Assembly (NCBI RefSeq): GCF_905475395.1
Contig: NC_058337.1
Coordinates: forward strand, 102,604,368 to 102,668,367
Length of the DNA stretch: 64,000 nt
From: Chrysoperla carnea
Lineage: Eukaryota > Arthropoda > Insecta > Neuroptera > Chrysopidae
Direction of reading: 5' to 3'
Of this stretch, positions 26,854-37,117 are shown piece by piece. Below the pieces are notes generated by a model. That model was not told the DNA's origin, made no database searches, and saw nothing but the letters and a program-made list of their open reading frames with translations. The position numbers and the translations under genes are program-made. Numbering within the stretch: position 1 is the first letter of the stretch; every line of letters starts with the position of its first letter.

Positions 26854-27779
26854 AATTAATTTTTAATTAAGTAAGTTATTATGTCGAGATAATGCCCTTA
26901 TTTTTAAATAATTTTTATGAGAACCAAAAGCGACAAATAAGTAAGAGAACGAGGTATATTTTATGCTATTTTAAATCCCACCCCCTGACAGAAGAGTGAT
27001 TTATGACATAAGACAGTGGGACTAACATAGGAAAGTGGGACTAACATAATTTTTTTTCTGAAATAACATGTTCTCTTATTATAAAATCTTATAAAATTTC
27101 ATTTAACAAGAATAAATTTAGCATGGTACAGCAAAAAAGGCAAGAAAAAAAGTATTTTTTTAATATTTTGTAATAGGCGAATATGTTATAAAAAAGTGGG
27201 ATATATAACATATTCTCCTATTACAAAATTTCAAATTTTCGCCCTTAACGAACGATTTTTTAATTTTATAAATACAAATTTTAATATTTTGTAATAGGAG
27301 AATATGAGAGAGAAGCTATATGACATGTTCTCCTATTAAAGAGTTTTAAATTTTAGCATACCGAGCCATTTTTAGCTCCGCGATCTTAGCACCTCATGTG
27401 CGGAATTTCGATTGACCAATTATACCATCTGAAAGGTCAGAAATTGGTCATAAAAGGTCAGTTGGTCTCATTAATTGGCCAGCATCAGAAAATTTTTTAT
27501 TAAAGATTAAAGTTTTTCAAGGTCAATTAATAAGTTTAGCACCTCATTCGCAGAAAAAATAAAAAACTCCACCTATGCGCGATCGGGAAGCATTCGCTGA
27601 TAATTGGTCAGCTAATATAAATAATTGGTCAGTTTAATTTAATATTTAAAAAAATTAAAAAAGTTGTCTCTGTCGTAACGCGCATGCTTTGAGCCGGATG
27701 GTTTTATCAGGGCAGTGAGTACTTACGCACAGCTCTTCACTATAAACCAGACAGAGTAGGGGAAATATTTTTTTTATAA

Positions 27780-27853
27780 TTTTTTTTTTTTGATATGTAC
27801 TACTATCAAATATACATGTATATTTGATAGTAGTACATATCAAAAAAAAAAAA
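27780..27853. repeat. 74-bp perfect palindrome
   Basis: Centred between 27816 and 27817 on TATACATGTATA, each arm of 37 bases matches without error, running through GATATGTACTACTATCAAA out to a T run on one side and an A run on the other. There is no spacer. It could extrude as a cruciform. Confidence 0.95.
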
Positions 27854-27920
27854 ATGGATAAAATTTTTACTTTTAAAAAAATGAATTTTTCCTTTTATTT
27901 AAATTTTTCACTCTTTTTAT

Positions 27921-28444
27921 ACCATGTATATATGAAATGTACATAGTATATTAAGTTTAGTCCCAAGTTTGTAACGCTTAAAAACAATGATGTTAGTATA
28001 AAAATTTTGTCATAGGTGTTCATAAAATCACCTAATTAGTCCATTTCCGGTTGTCCGTCCGTCCATCCGTCCGTCTGTGGACACGATAACTCAAAAACGA
28101 AAAAAGATATCGAGCTGAAATTTTTACAGCGTACTCAGGACGTAAAAAGTGAGGTCAAGTTCGTAAATGAGCATCATAGGTGAATTGGGTCTTGGGTCCG
28201 TAGGACCCATCTTGTAAACCGTTAGAGATAGAACAAAAGTTTAAATGTAAAATTTTTTTTCATAAACATCACTGTTTACTTGTGAGGGCGCCAATTAGGC
28301 GGAAATTTTATAATAGGTACTATACTTGATTATCAGTTATGTATGTGTCACATGTTTGTATGTGTAATGTGATAAATAAATCAACACTGACTATGCATGG
28401 TATTTCAACAATTAACTCAGTCAATTGTTTGTTTTCACTTGTAT
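27921..28444 (-). repeat. Recurrent repeat family 1, long copy
   Basis: It is the reverse complement of the material at 57228-58168. Blocks are TTTAGTCCCAAGTTTGTAAC, CCATTTCCGGTTGTCCGTCC, ATAACTCAAAAACGAAAAAA, GAGGTCAAGTTCGTAAATGA and CATCTTGTAAACCGTTAGAG. There is no open reading frame. The phrase order is preserved in all copies in this window (10.7, 21.4, 27.9, 32.3 and twice at 57-58 kb). Confidence 0.85.
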
Positions 28445-29114
28445 TATATATATTTGTACATATGTCACCTATAAAAAATTTGAATGAATAATAATAATGG
28501 TTATTTTATATAGTAAAAAATCAATTTTCGGGATAACGTTTTCAAATTAATATAAATAAATAAATATCGTTATATATTTTAAATTTTGTTTTATTTTATT
28601 CTATCCCATTTTTCCTTTCAGAACAAAATTATTAATTAACTAATTAATTTTTTTTTAGTAAAGGTACAAACAAATTCTTATAAAATATAGGTGAGATAAA
28701 GAAGTTGGATTGTAAATACGTAATATTCTTTTTTGATTTTCATTTTATTTTTGTGTGGTATTTGGTTTGTAAAAAAAAAGTTGATGCAAAAAAATTTTTT
28801 AAGATGAAATTAATTATATGGAATTATGTGCAAGTAATTCGTAAATAGTTTTTGATTTCATTTAAATAAAGTTGAAAACTCAAACCCTGTTTTTATTTTA
28901 TTTTCCCCCATCTCTCTGTAGCTATACAATATTATTTCAGTTAAAAATAGGTGAGTATTTCGAACTTCACGATAGGTAAGTATTTCAAACTTCGTTTGCC
29001 ATTTTTTTTTTTGTAATAATACTACTCAAAATTTTCCGAAAATGAGTTTTACTTTTTGTTATAATTTAAGAAAGTCGAAAATATGAATATAATTATTTAT
29101 TAATACGAATAACA

Positions 29115-29189
29115 GAGCCCTAATGGTATAATGGTTAGCGTATCTGCTTTCGAATAAATAGTCCGTTGGTTCGAAACTAGGTGAGGACA
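29115..29189 (+). repeat. tRNA-like SINE head
   Basis: TGGTATAATGGTTAGCGTAT is a good box-A/D-arm sequence, and TTGGTTCGAAACT about 30 bases on is a box B. The anticodon arm and acceptor do not pair convincingly. This is tRNA-derived but probably not functional. Confidence 0.55.
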
Positions 29190-29411
29190 TATATTAAAAA
29201 AAAGTTTATTAAATCTTTTAAGCAAAATCTGATTTTTATTTTCATTTTTTTTCAATTTCCACCACAGCATGTTTGCCTAGTAAATGATGAAAAAATTAGT
29301 TTTTTTTCGTTCAAAAACTTCAATTTTTTTCACATTTCTACTAGGAGAACATCAAGGACGGACGGAATAAGTAGTACCTGATAGCAAGGTAATTGTTGTC
29401 ACCTCGTAAAT

Positions 29412-29482
29412 CAGAAAGTTAGTGGTCTGCACACCCGTGTTTGGTGAGTGTGACCTCTAGTGGGCAGACCAATAACTTTCTG
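29412..29482. repeat. 71-bp stem-loop
   Basis: The left arm 29412-29430 (CAGAAAGTTAGTGGTCTGC) pairs with 29464-29482 with 18 of 19 matches, around a 33-base loop. The pair CTAGGAGAACAT (29341-29352) and ATGTTCTCCTAG (29561-29572) frames it symmetrically. It is probably the centre of a transposon hairpin; a structured RNA cannot be excluded. Confidence 0.7.
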
Positions 29483-30081
29483 CCAAAATAAAATTTTAGA
29501 CTTTCGGGGTGAAAACACTTACTCACCTTTCTCCTTATCAGGAACTACTAATTCCCACTTATGTTCTCCTAGTACAAATGTTGAAAAAATTGAAAATTTT
29601 TTCGAAATTATATTATTTTTTGAATATAAAATTAATTAAACTGACCAATTATTTATATTAGCTGACCAATTATCAGCGAATGCTTCCCGATCGCGCATAG
29701 GTGGAGTTTTTTCAATCTTTAATAAAAAATTTTCTGATGCTGACCAATTAATGAGACCAACTGACCTTTTATGACCAATTTCTGACCTTTCAGATGGTAT
29801 AATTGGTCAATCGAAATTCCGCACATGAGGTGCTAAGATCGCGGAGCTGCCATTTTTGTACATATTTTTTAATATTTTGTAACAGGAGAACATGATTTTA
29901 AACAATGAGATAAATTTATGATTATTTAAATTCCCACCCCCTGATAGAATATAGTGATTTATGACATGTATAACTGACGTGATTTATAGCAAGAGGGCGG
30001 GTTATATAGATAATTTAAACTATAAAAAGAGTGGAAAATTTTTAATATCAGGAAAAATTCATTTAATTTAAAAGTAAAAAT

Positions 30082-30157
30082 GTTAACCCCACCAGGATAC
30101 GAACCAGCGAACCTTGGTTTCATAGGCAGTGCTATACCCACACAGCCACTCGGCTTA
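30082..30157 (-). repeat. tRNA-like SINE head
   Basis: On the minus strand it reads GCCGAGTGGCTGTGTGGGTA then, 40 bases on, CTGGTTCGTATCCTGG, which has the form of box A and box B. It is unlike the other two tRNA-like heads in this gap. Cloverleaf pairing is partial. Confidence 0.5.
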
Positions 30158-30612
30158 TTGATAACCATATAATTAACTTAATACTTACCTTTACTAAATA
30201 ATTAATTAATTGATAATTTTGCTCTGAAAGAAAAAATAGGATAGAAAATTTAAAAAAATAAAACAAAATTTTAAATATATAACGATTTTTATCTATTTAT
30301 ACAAAAAAAATGTTTTAATTTAAGTAGTAAGAAATTGGTAAATTGGCAAGAATTTAGTAACTGAATGTGATGCCATATACTTAAGTAAATGTTTATAACG
30401 GTACAGCTTCATCACCATAAATTCTGCCACCAATCTAGCCCCACTATATTTATGAATACTATACTTTTTTTGTAAAATTATAACACAATCTTATTGGTGA
30501 ATTGTAAGAACGACCAGTGAAGCATTAATTACAGAGCTAACTGGACTTGAGAATTTTCGACTGTCCAATTTATCTTGAAAATAGATGCGTCATCATCGAT
30601 GGTAAAAGTGAT

Positions 30613-33600
30613 TTATTGAAATTTTTTCAAAGATTCATTTCTTGTTTCAATAAATTCTTGTGGTGTTAAATTAGTATTATCTACAGTAATACCAGTAACA
30701 ATATTACTGCTACTTTTTTTAGAATTATTTTTAGTCTTATTTTTCCTGGTTAATCGATTCGAATTATTTGATGTAGATTGATGAAGTTCTTGTTGTTGTT
30801 TTTGCTGTAATCGTAATGGATAATAATATTTATTCGGTTCGTTAACATCTTGTTTATCAATAACATCTAAATGATTTAATGAGAATGGATTCATTGCATT
30901 AAAATCAGCCAAATGTTTGGTTGCTCCTGAATTTGACATTGAATCCGGATGTATAACATTCACAGGATCTTCAATAATCGCCACACGTGATGTTTTGTAT
31001 TTTTTAGTTTTTATTTTATTTGCATCAGACAAATTCATCATATCTTCGTATTTGTTAGTATTGGTAGGATCTGAAAAGTTATTTGAATAAATAGGTATGT
31101 GGTCTTTATAGATATCGGTCGAAATTGACGGTTTGATTCTATTTATAAAAGAAGCAGATAATATAGAATTAATACTTGGCGTGCATATTTTCTTAGGAGA
31201 GTATGCGAGCGAGTATTAACTGCCTTAATTTTATTTTTTTCTAAATATATGGCAAATGAATACATTACTTAATAATATAATTTTATACCCATACTAGCTG
31301 ACCCCGTGAACTTCGTTTCACCTACAATTAAGGATAAGAGGGTGAAAAATACTTCCGATTCTCATACCTACCAAATGTACAAAAAAATTTGAATAAAATC
31401 GATTTGATTAGAAGGGTTAGTTTGTTCTGTTAAAGGACTTAAGGTAGGATTTTGAAAAACAATGGAACTTACTTAAAGGTTGCAATGAAGAATAAATTTA
31501 ACTTGGAAAAATGTTATAATTACCAGAACTAGTTGAAGAATTTTCAACTGATTGCTCATCAACACTAGCAAGATTCTGAGTCATCAATACTAAACTTTTA
31601 TTATCGTCTTTTGTTGTCTTTGGTTTGATCTTTGTCCCACTTTTTGGTAATTTTGCAGAACTTTTACGTTTCATTAATTCGAGAGAATCGGTTGCTAATG
31701 ATAATTTTGATGGCATTGTTGCAATAGGAGTATCTCCATTGTCATTCGATTTTCGCCTTCTTTTTGATGTTGTATTTCTTGGTTCCAATTCAACAAGGTT
31801 TGTTGATTTATACGATCTCACTTCATCAATTGGAAGTAAATTAAATAATATTGAACTTGCTGACGTGGTTGGCTTTGGTTTGTTTTTTGGTGTTGGAGAT
31901 GGTATATCAGGGTTTTCTATTTTAATTAAGGTTAAATTTTAGATTAAAATATAAACGAGTGGAGTTATATGGAGTAAAATTGTCGAAAAATAGCTTAAGA
32001 CCAGAAAGTATTGCAAACATCTTTTAATATGGTGCAATCATGGTGCATTTTGTTTTATAAATTTTATGGAAGCTAGCAAATTTCTATATAATAATAGCAG
32101 CTACCCGCCTATTCCGCTGGGTAATTTCAACTTTAAAAACAAAGACTAGCACGTCATAGCCATCTTTTGACTTTCCCTCATTTATCCCCCCTCCATAACC
32201 TTCAATTCACTTGCCCCCAAAAAATTTAACTCTCGCTCTCTAAACACTAACTTTACTTCCAGCTTGTGAAAACTCACATAACGAACGTGTATACATACTA
32301 TATGTTCCTAACCTAATTTGAGCCTTTACGGGTAAACAGCGATATTTACGAAAAAATGTTTCAAGCAAAAGTTGTTTATTTTTTTATTAGGAACATTTTT
32401 TAAATTTAAGCTTTTGTTCTATCTCTAACGGTTTACAAGACTCACTTGACCTATGTTGCGCATTTTAGGGGATATTACTAAAATTTCTAAGTAGTTTCTT
32501 TTAAGAAACTGGTTTTTTGACAATTTTTCTTCGGTAATAAAATAAGGATTTGTTACCAGTTTTTGATTTAACAGCACTTTTCTGTCTGATCAATTCAACA
32601 GAGTCACGTACTAGTGACAATTTGGACTTTGCTAAATCGTCATCTTTGTTTGGCACAATTAAAAATGATACTAAACTTGTTTCGGTGAAAGGTGTGGTAA
32701 CTAAATTGTCTTTATTATCATTCATTTCAATGGCTTCATCAGACTCATTCAGATCTTGTGGTACAGATTCAGAATATTTATGACGTTGATGTAAAATAAA
32801 TGAATTTTTAGTAACCATTAATTTCGAAGAATGTTTATTCGTATGTTCAGAGACCATGTCAACAGCAGATAATTTAAGTGGTACATTTACTGTTTCCAAA
32901 TATTCATCTGTTCTTTTCTTAAATGTACCACGAGAAGTATTCGCCTTAAATGAGGTTTCCTAAATATTAATTTTAATAAGCTATTTATAAATAGATACAA
33001 GTCTAATTTGTGGGTAGGTATAAATTAGGGTTGGGCAGCGTTTTTACATCTTAGGTCAGATTTTTGTGACTAATTTTTTCCTTCTAACTACTCTCTTTTA
33101 TTTTCGTTGCTTCAACACCCAAAAAAAGTGAGCCCCATTCTAAAATGGACTCACTTTTTTTACAATAAATTAAAATTTTAATATTTTGACTTCAAATTAT
33201 GAAAACGTAAACCTGGAAAATTTTTTTGGTCCTACAATAAGTTGATCACTAATGCCTTAATTTCAAAAACTCGACTCTTCCGATGTCTTGGGTCGACAAA
33301 TTTACACTAAAATATATACTGTTCAATATGATCCAAAATCGTAGTATTATAAGCACTCCAGGGGTTTTGGATTAAAGAATGTGACTTAAAAAAAAAACAT
33401 ACTTTGGATGTAGTTATAAACGTTTGCTTTTCAAATATTGGCATAGAGGTACTCCGTGATAATTCACCATTTTTATCTTCATCAGTTGGTCTTAAATGAA
33501 AATGGACAGTTGAAGATGTTGGATGTGTTTTGTTTTGCAGGCTTATTACTTCACCGATAGATTCACTACTGTCCGATTGATCTTTCCTATAAATGAATTT

Positions 33601-36600
33601 AATTTTAAAACAAAATAATTAAGGTGTAGCAAAATTTATTGATCTGAATAATTTATTATCATATAGAAATCAACATGATAAATAAATTGAATGAGTTCGA
33701 TCTTAGTCTAAAAGCAGATAATCCTGGCATCTCCTACCGGTTACGAATCTAATACAAAAAATAAAGAGCAATGCATTCTTGAAATAGTAAAAACTATAAA
33801 CTGGATACAGATACCGATGAAATATGGAAAAACAATGGCTTCTCTGTAACGATCACCGGAAACCATATATTCTAGGACATGGCATGTCAAAAAATCCATA
33901 AACCCTAGCTTTTCTGAGTCGATGTGTAACATTTTAGAAATTTGGGGGAAAAAGTAGATCCTAACCGCCTGGAAGCAACGATAAGTCAAAGCATTCATTT
34001 TTTATAAACCAGGAAAATAGTAACAGACAAAAATTTATGGCGAGTCCGGGAGGAGTCAAGTAAACCGGAAAAAAAAGTGGGTCCTAACCGGATAAATTCA
34101 ATTGCGGTTTTCTTATTACAACATGTACTTTTATGGAAAAATATTGGCAGACATCGCAGACTGGCAGTATGACGATAATTTGAAATAAAGCGTGGGAGAA
34201 TTCCTGAAAACTGCTGTAAAACCGAATTACATAAATTCCATGCTATCTAAATTTGAAATTAGGTACAAAAAAATAGCCTTAAAATTGTATTTATTTTGTA
34301 CGAAACTATTACTAAAATAATTACGTACCATAAATTATCTTCATTCGAGGGAAGATCATTTGATTTTCTATTGCGAAAATCTTCACGTACGTAAACATAT
34401 TTATTATACAATAAATGGCTTAACTCAGTTTTACTACTCAATGTTTGTTGACTTGGTAATGGCGAGTCTTCATCCAGTGTTTTAATTGCATATTTATTAT
34501 CATCCCCATTAGAAGTATTCATTTTGTTATTGAACCTCGATGATAACAACCATTCTTTATCTCTTCTTTCAGTTAATTTTAATATACTTGGTGTTATTTT
34601 ATGTATCGACTTCTCAGAGAGTTTCGCAGTTACTTTTGGTAATGAAGACATATCTTTTTGTAAGTGATGTCGAACAAATTTATGTAAATTTAACAAATAT
34701 TCGCATTGTGAAGGAGTTGATTCAAATGTATAATTAATAAAATATTGAAATTCACAAAGTATTTGTTCAATAAATGAGTTATATTTATGTAATTTAATTT
34801 GCATTTTATTGGATGATGATTTTAAATCTAAAATATCTTTATATAAATCCAATGCTTTTGATATCATTTCATCGATTAATATTTTATATTCATTGTAAAT
34901 TTTTTGTTTTTCATTTTCGCAGCGATTACGTTCAGCCGTTAAGATGTACATCAAATTTGCCATATTACGACATTCTAAATCATGCCTTAATATACGTAAT
35001 GCTTCTAATTTATCTGCATTTGCATTCTTTAAAGCTTTTGCAATTTTTTCTTCTTCAATTCTTAAAAAATAATTTTATAAACATAATGAATGTTAATTCT
35101 TATATCTAGATATAAAGTATTAATGTTGGACATGGAAGCAAAATTCTGGAATCTTGCGATTCTGTACTGAATAGCGTTAATGGGAGGCTTTAATGATTAT
35201 AAAAAAGGTTTAAGATATTCAAGAAGTTGCAATATGGATATAGATATAAGATTATTTTGATCGAGAATCAATTTTTATAAGAATATTTCTCTTATAGACT
35301 ACAAGCCTATACTAAAATTATTTTCTGAACTGACCCACCAGGAGTCATATTGAAAATATGTTCCTATATGTAAAAGTAAGTTTAAGTACCATGACGTCAG
35401 TTTTGCGCGGTTCAGGTAATAACATGAATGTCAATCACACCCCTGCACCAGCAAATTTGTACGATGTTGCTGGATACTAACTCTGCGCAAGTACTCGAAG
35501 CCAATTATATAAATGCCGTACAGAAATAATCATTTAGGGCTTCGAAGCGAATTACATAAATGCCGTACAGAAATAATCACTTAGGACTGTAAGAAGATAC
35601 CTGATTGCTTGTGCTAAGTTTTTAGTATGCTTTTGTGCTTGTACTTCAAATGAATGTTGGTATCGTTTTAATAAATAGTTTGCTGTTTCATTAATTGCAG
35701 CTTTTTTTCTTTGTTTTCCTTCTTCCAGTAACATTTGTTTTTGATTTTCAAGTTTTTGTTCCTCCTCATCCAACAATTTAGACCGCAATTTATTTAATTC
35801 TTCCTGAATAATTATTTTAATTAAATGTCTAGTTTCGATCAACGCTTAAAAGTTAAGAATTGGTAATTTAGATATACAAAGCATTTTACTAAAATGACAA
35901 AATACGTATATTGCAACAATGATATGCTATAAGAAAATTCAAGGGAACCTTTTGGCAAAATTTCAGCTTTCGGGGTGTTGGTAGAGATATGAATGAAATT
36001 TCCTTTGATATATATATAGAGCTGTTAAATATTGCCACTATTCTGTAGATCCATCGAAGAGATATTATGTATTTTTCTTTTGATAAAAGTATAATAGAAC
36101 GAATGTTAAAAACCAGTTGAATAAATGGTAAATAAAACAATACCTGCAATTGATTTTTATATTCATGTTCTAATCGGTTTAATTCCATTTTTAATTTTTT
36201 TTCGCCATTAAGTTTTTCAGAAAATACAGCCTTCGTAATTTCTTTACGGCAAACAAAATTTAATTTATCTGCTAACAATTTCATTTCAACATCAACACGA
36301 TCTGATATTTCATTTTGATATTTTTCTTGTACTTCTCTGCCCATTTCTTTTTTATATACATTTTAATTAAAATTATTTAATTAAGGGTGTTTTACCTCAT
36401 TTTTTGTTTCGCATAATAATAATAAAACAAAAAAGGGGTACCGCAAGTGGGTCCCTAGCACCTAGACCAAGAGTCCTCTGTGCCCTCCTTCAGAACTATC
36501 TGTCACCCGAATTTAACAATTTCGATCAATTTTTGTCAAATTTAACATTGGGCTTCCGTAGATTAATTGGATTAAATAGCTTACTCATGTATTGGGTCAG

Positions 36601-37117
36601 CACTATCGATAAAATGTGTTCTCAGCCTTGCTCTAATTGTGCTAAAATTTCTGTCACCAGCTCCCTTACCAGTAATAGAGGATTCCGTTACAAATTTTAG
36701 TCTCATTTGCATCAACCTATCTAATGTCAGTCTTGTCTAATTGTTTTTGAGCAATGTAATTAGATTTACCTAAAATACCAGCATGTGTTAATGCTCTGAC
36801 ATATTTGTTAGTTAATGGTGGTTTCAATCGTACATATGGGATTAATAAATCACTTGGTGATACCCATAAATCGTCCTTAGCACCAGTTAATGGTGGTGTT
36901 ACACCAATATCTAATTGAATTGGTTTGCCAATATATTCATTTAATACACTTGTCAAATGTTCTTTATGGCGTTGTAATATTTCACTTTGCGTTGGCAATT
37001 CGAAGTGATCACTTTGTAATAATGCTTTACGTCGATAATATGCATCACATTTCCCTTAAATAAAATACAATCTTTATTGCTAATTTTTCAATTTCGTATA
37101 ATTAAATACTTACTCAT
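30613..37117 (-). CDS. Coiled-coil protein of unknown function, paralog B (9 exons, 954 aa)
   Basis: Exons in transcript order: 37114-37117, 36770-37054, 36144-36346, 35601-35803, 34329-35060, 33403-33586, 32557-32959, 31524-31916, 30613-31070; 2865 nt in frame. Exons 1-5 have exactly the lengths of paralog A; exons 6-9 differ by whole codons. Exon 7 lacks about 46 codons that in A encode the basic RRAS-containing stretch. Exon 8 is 8 codons longer and exon 9 is 10 codons shorter. Both copies keep the KLSxAxxSxELxxxKS motif at the ends of exons 7 and 8. No frameshift or stop is seen, so both genes look functional. A 313-bp part of exon 5 is identical to A. The function is unrecognised. Confidence 0.8.
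31296..31450. repeat. Retroelement tail fragment in paralog B intron
   Basis: It begins ACTAGCTGACCCCGTGAACT then TCGTTTCACCTAC, a sequence type repeated many times in arthropod genomes as the edge of non-LTR-derived repeats. It has no coding content. Confidence 0.5.
32088..32460 (+). repeat. Retroelement fragment plus recurrent repeat family 1 fragment
   Basis: About 32095-32250 (CTACCCGCCTATTCCGCTGG, then TTTATCCCCCCTCC) resembles the fragments at 37565-37650 and 42109-42425. About 32330-32457 (CGGGTAAACAGCGATATTTA, TTTGTTCTATCTCTAACGG) belongs to repeat family 1. Both lie in the exon 7 to exon 8 intron of paralog B. Confidence 0.6.
35495..35588. repeat. Two 47-bp direct tandem repeats
   Basis: The unit starting TCGAAGCCAATTATATAAAT at 35495 is repeated from 35542 with about four changes. 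It lies in the paralog B intron just downstream of exon 4 and is not seen in paralog A. Confidence 0.8.

Larger units (their letters stand above)
27324..29894. mobile_element. Large non-autonomous element with long terminal inverted repeats
   Basis: The left arm is about 27324-27645 and the right arm 29632-29894. Core blocks 27374-27645 and 29632-29848 are near identical in inverted form (for example TCTTAGCACCTCATGTGCGG, ATGCGCGATCGGGAAGCATT). The left arm carries an extra segment of about 55 bp. Both outer ends carry the CATGTTCTCCT motif. The 2-kb interior has repeat family 1, a 74-bp palindrome and a tRNA-like head, but no transposase or other frame. High arm identity suggests recent activity or conversion between arms. 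The superfamily is unknown. Confidence 0.65.
25869..30612. other. Repeat nest between the two paralogs
   Basis: There are no coding exons. The first 150 bases still align to the 5' flank of paralog B (37118-37230), and the last 200 to the 3' flank of paralog A (19820-20032), so the duplicated block was larger than the gene. Between these lies a set of inverted repeats, tRNA-like heads and repeat family 1, listed separately. Additional inverted pairs are 26437-26560 with 28445-28545, 28555-28675 with 30182-30290, and 27858-27925 with 30018-30082. A direct pair (CCCACCCCCTGA, then GTGATTTATGACAT) is at about 26978-27009 and 29931-29968. Confidence 0.75.

Noticed and set aside
26783-30157. Functional tRNA genes
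   Set aside because: Box A and B are present, but acceptor and anticodon stems do not pair well, so these are called tRNA-derived repeats.
20033-37117. Naming the paralogs as a known ciliary or sperm coiled-coil family
   Set aside because: There is only a faint impression of similarity to vertebrate open-reading-frame coiled-coil proteins, which is not enough to name them.
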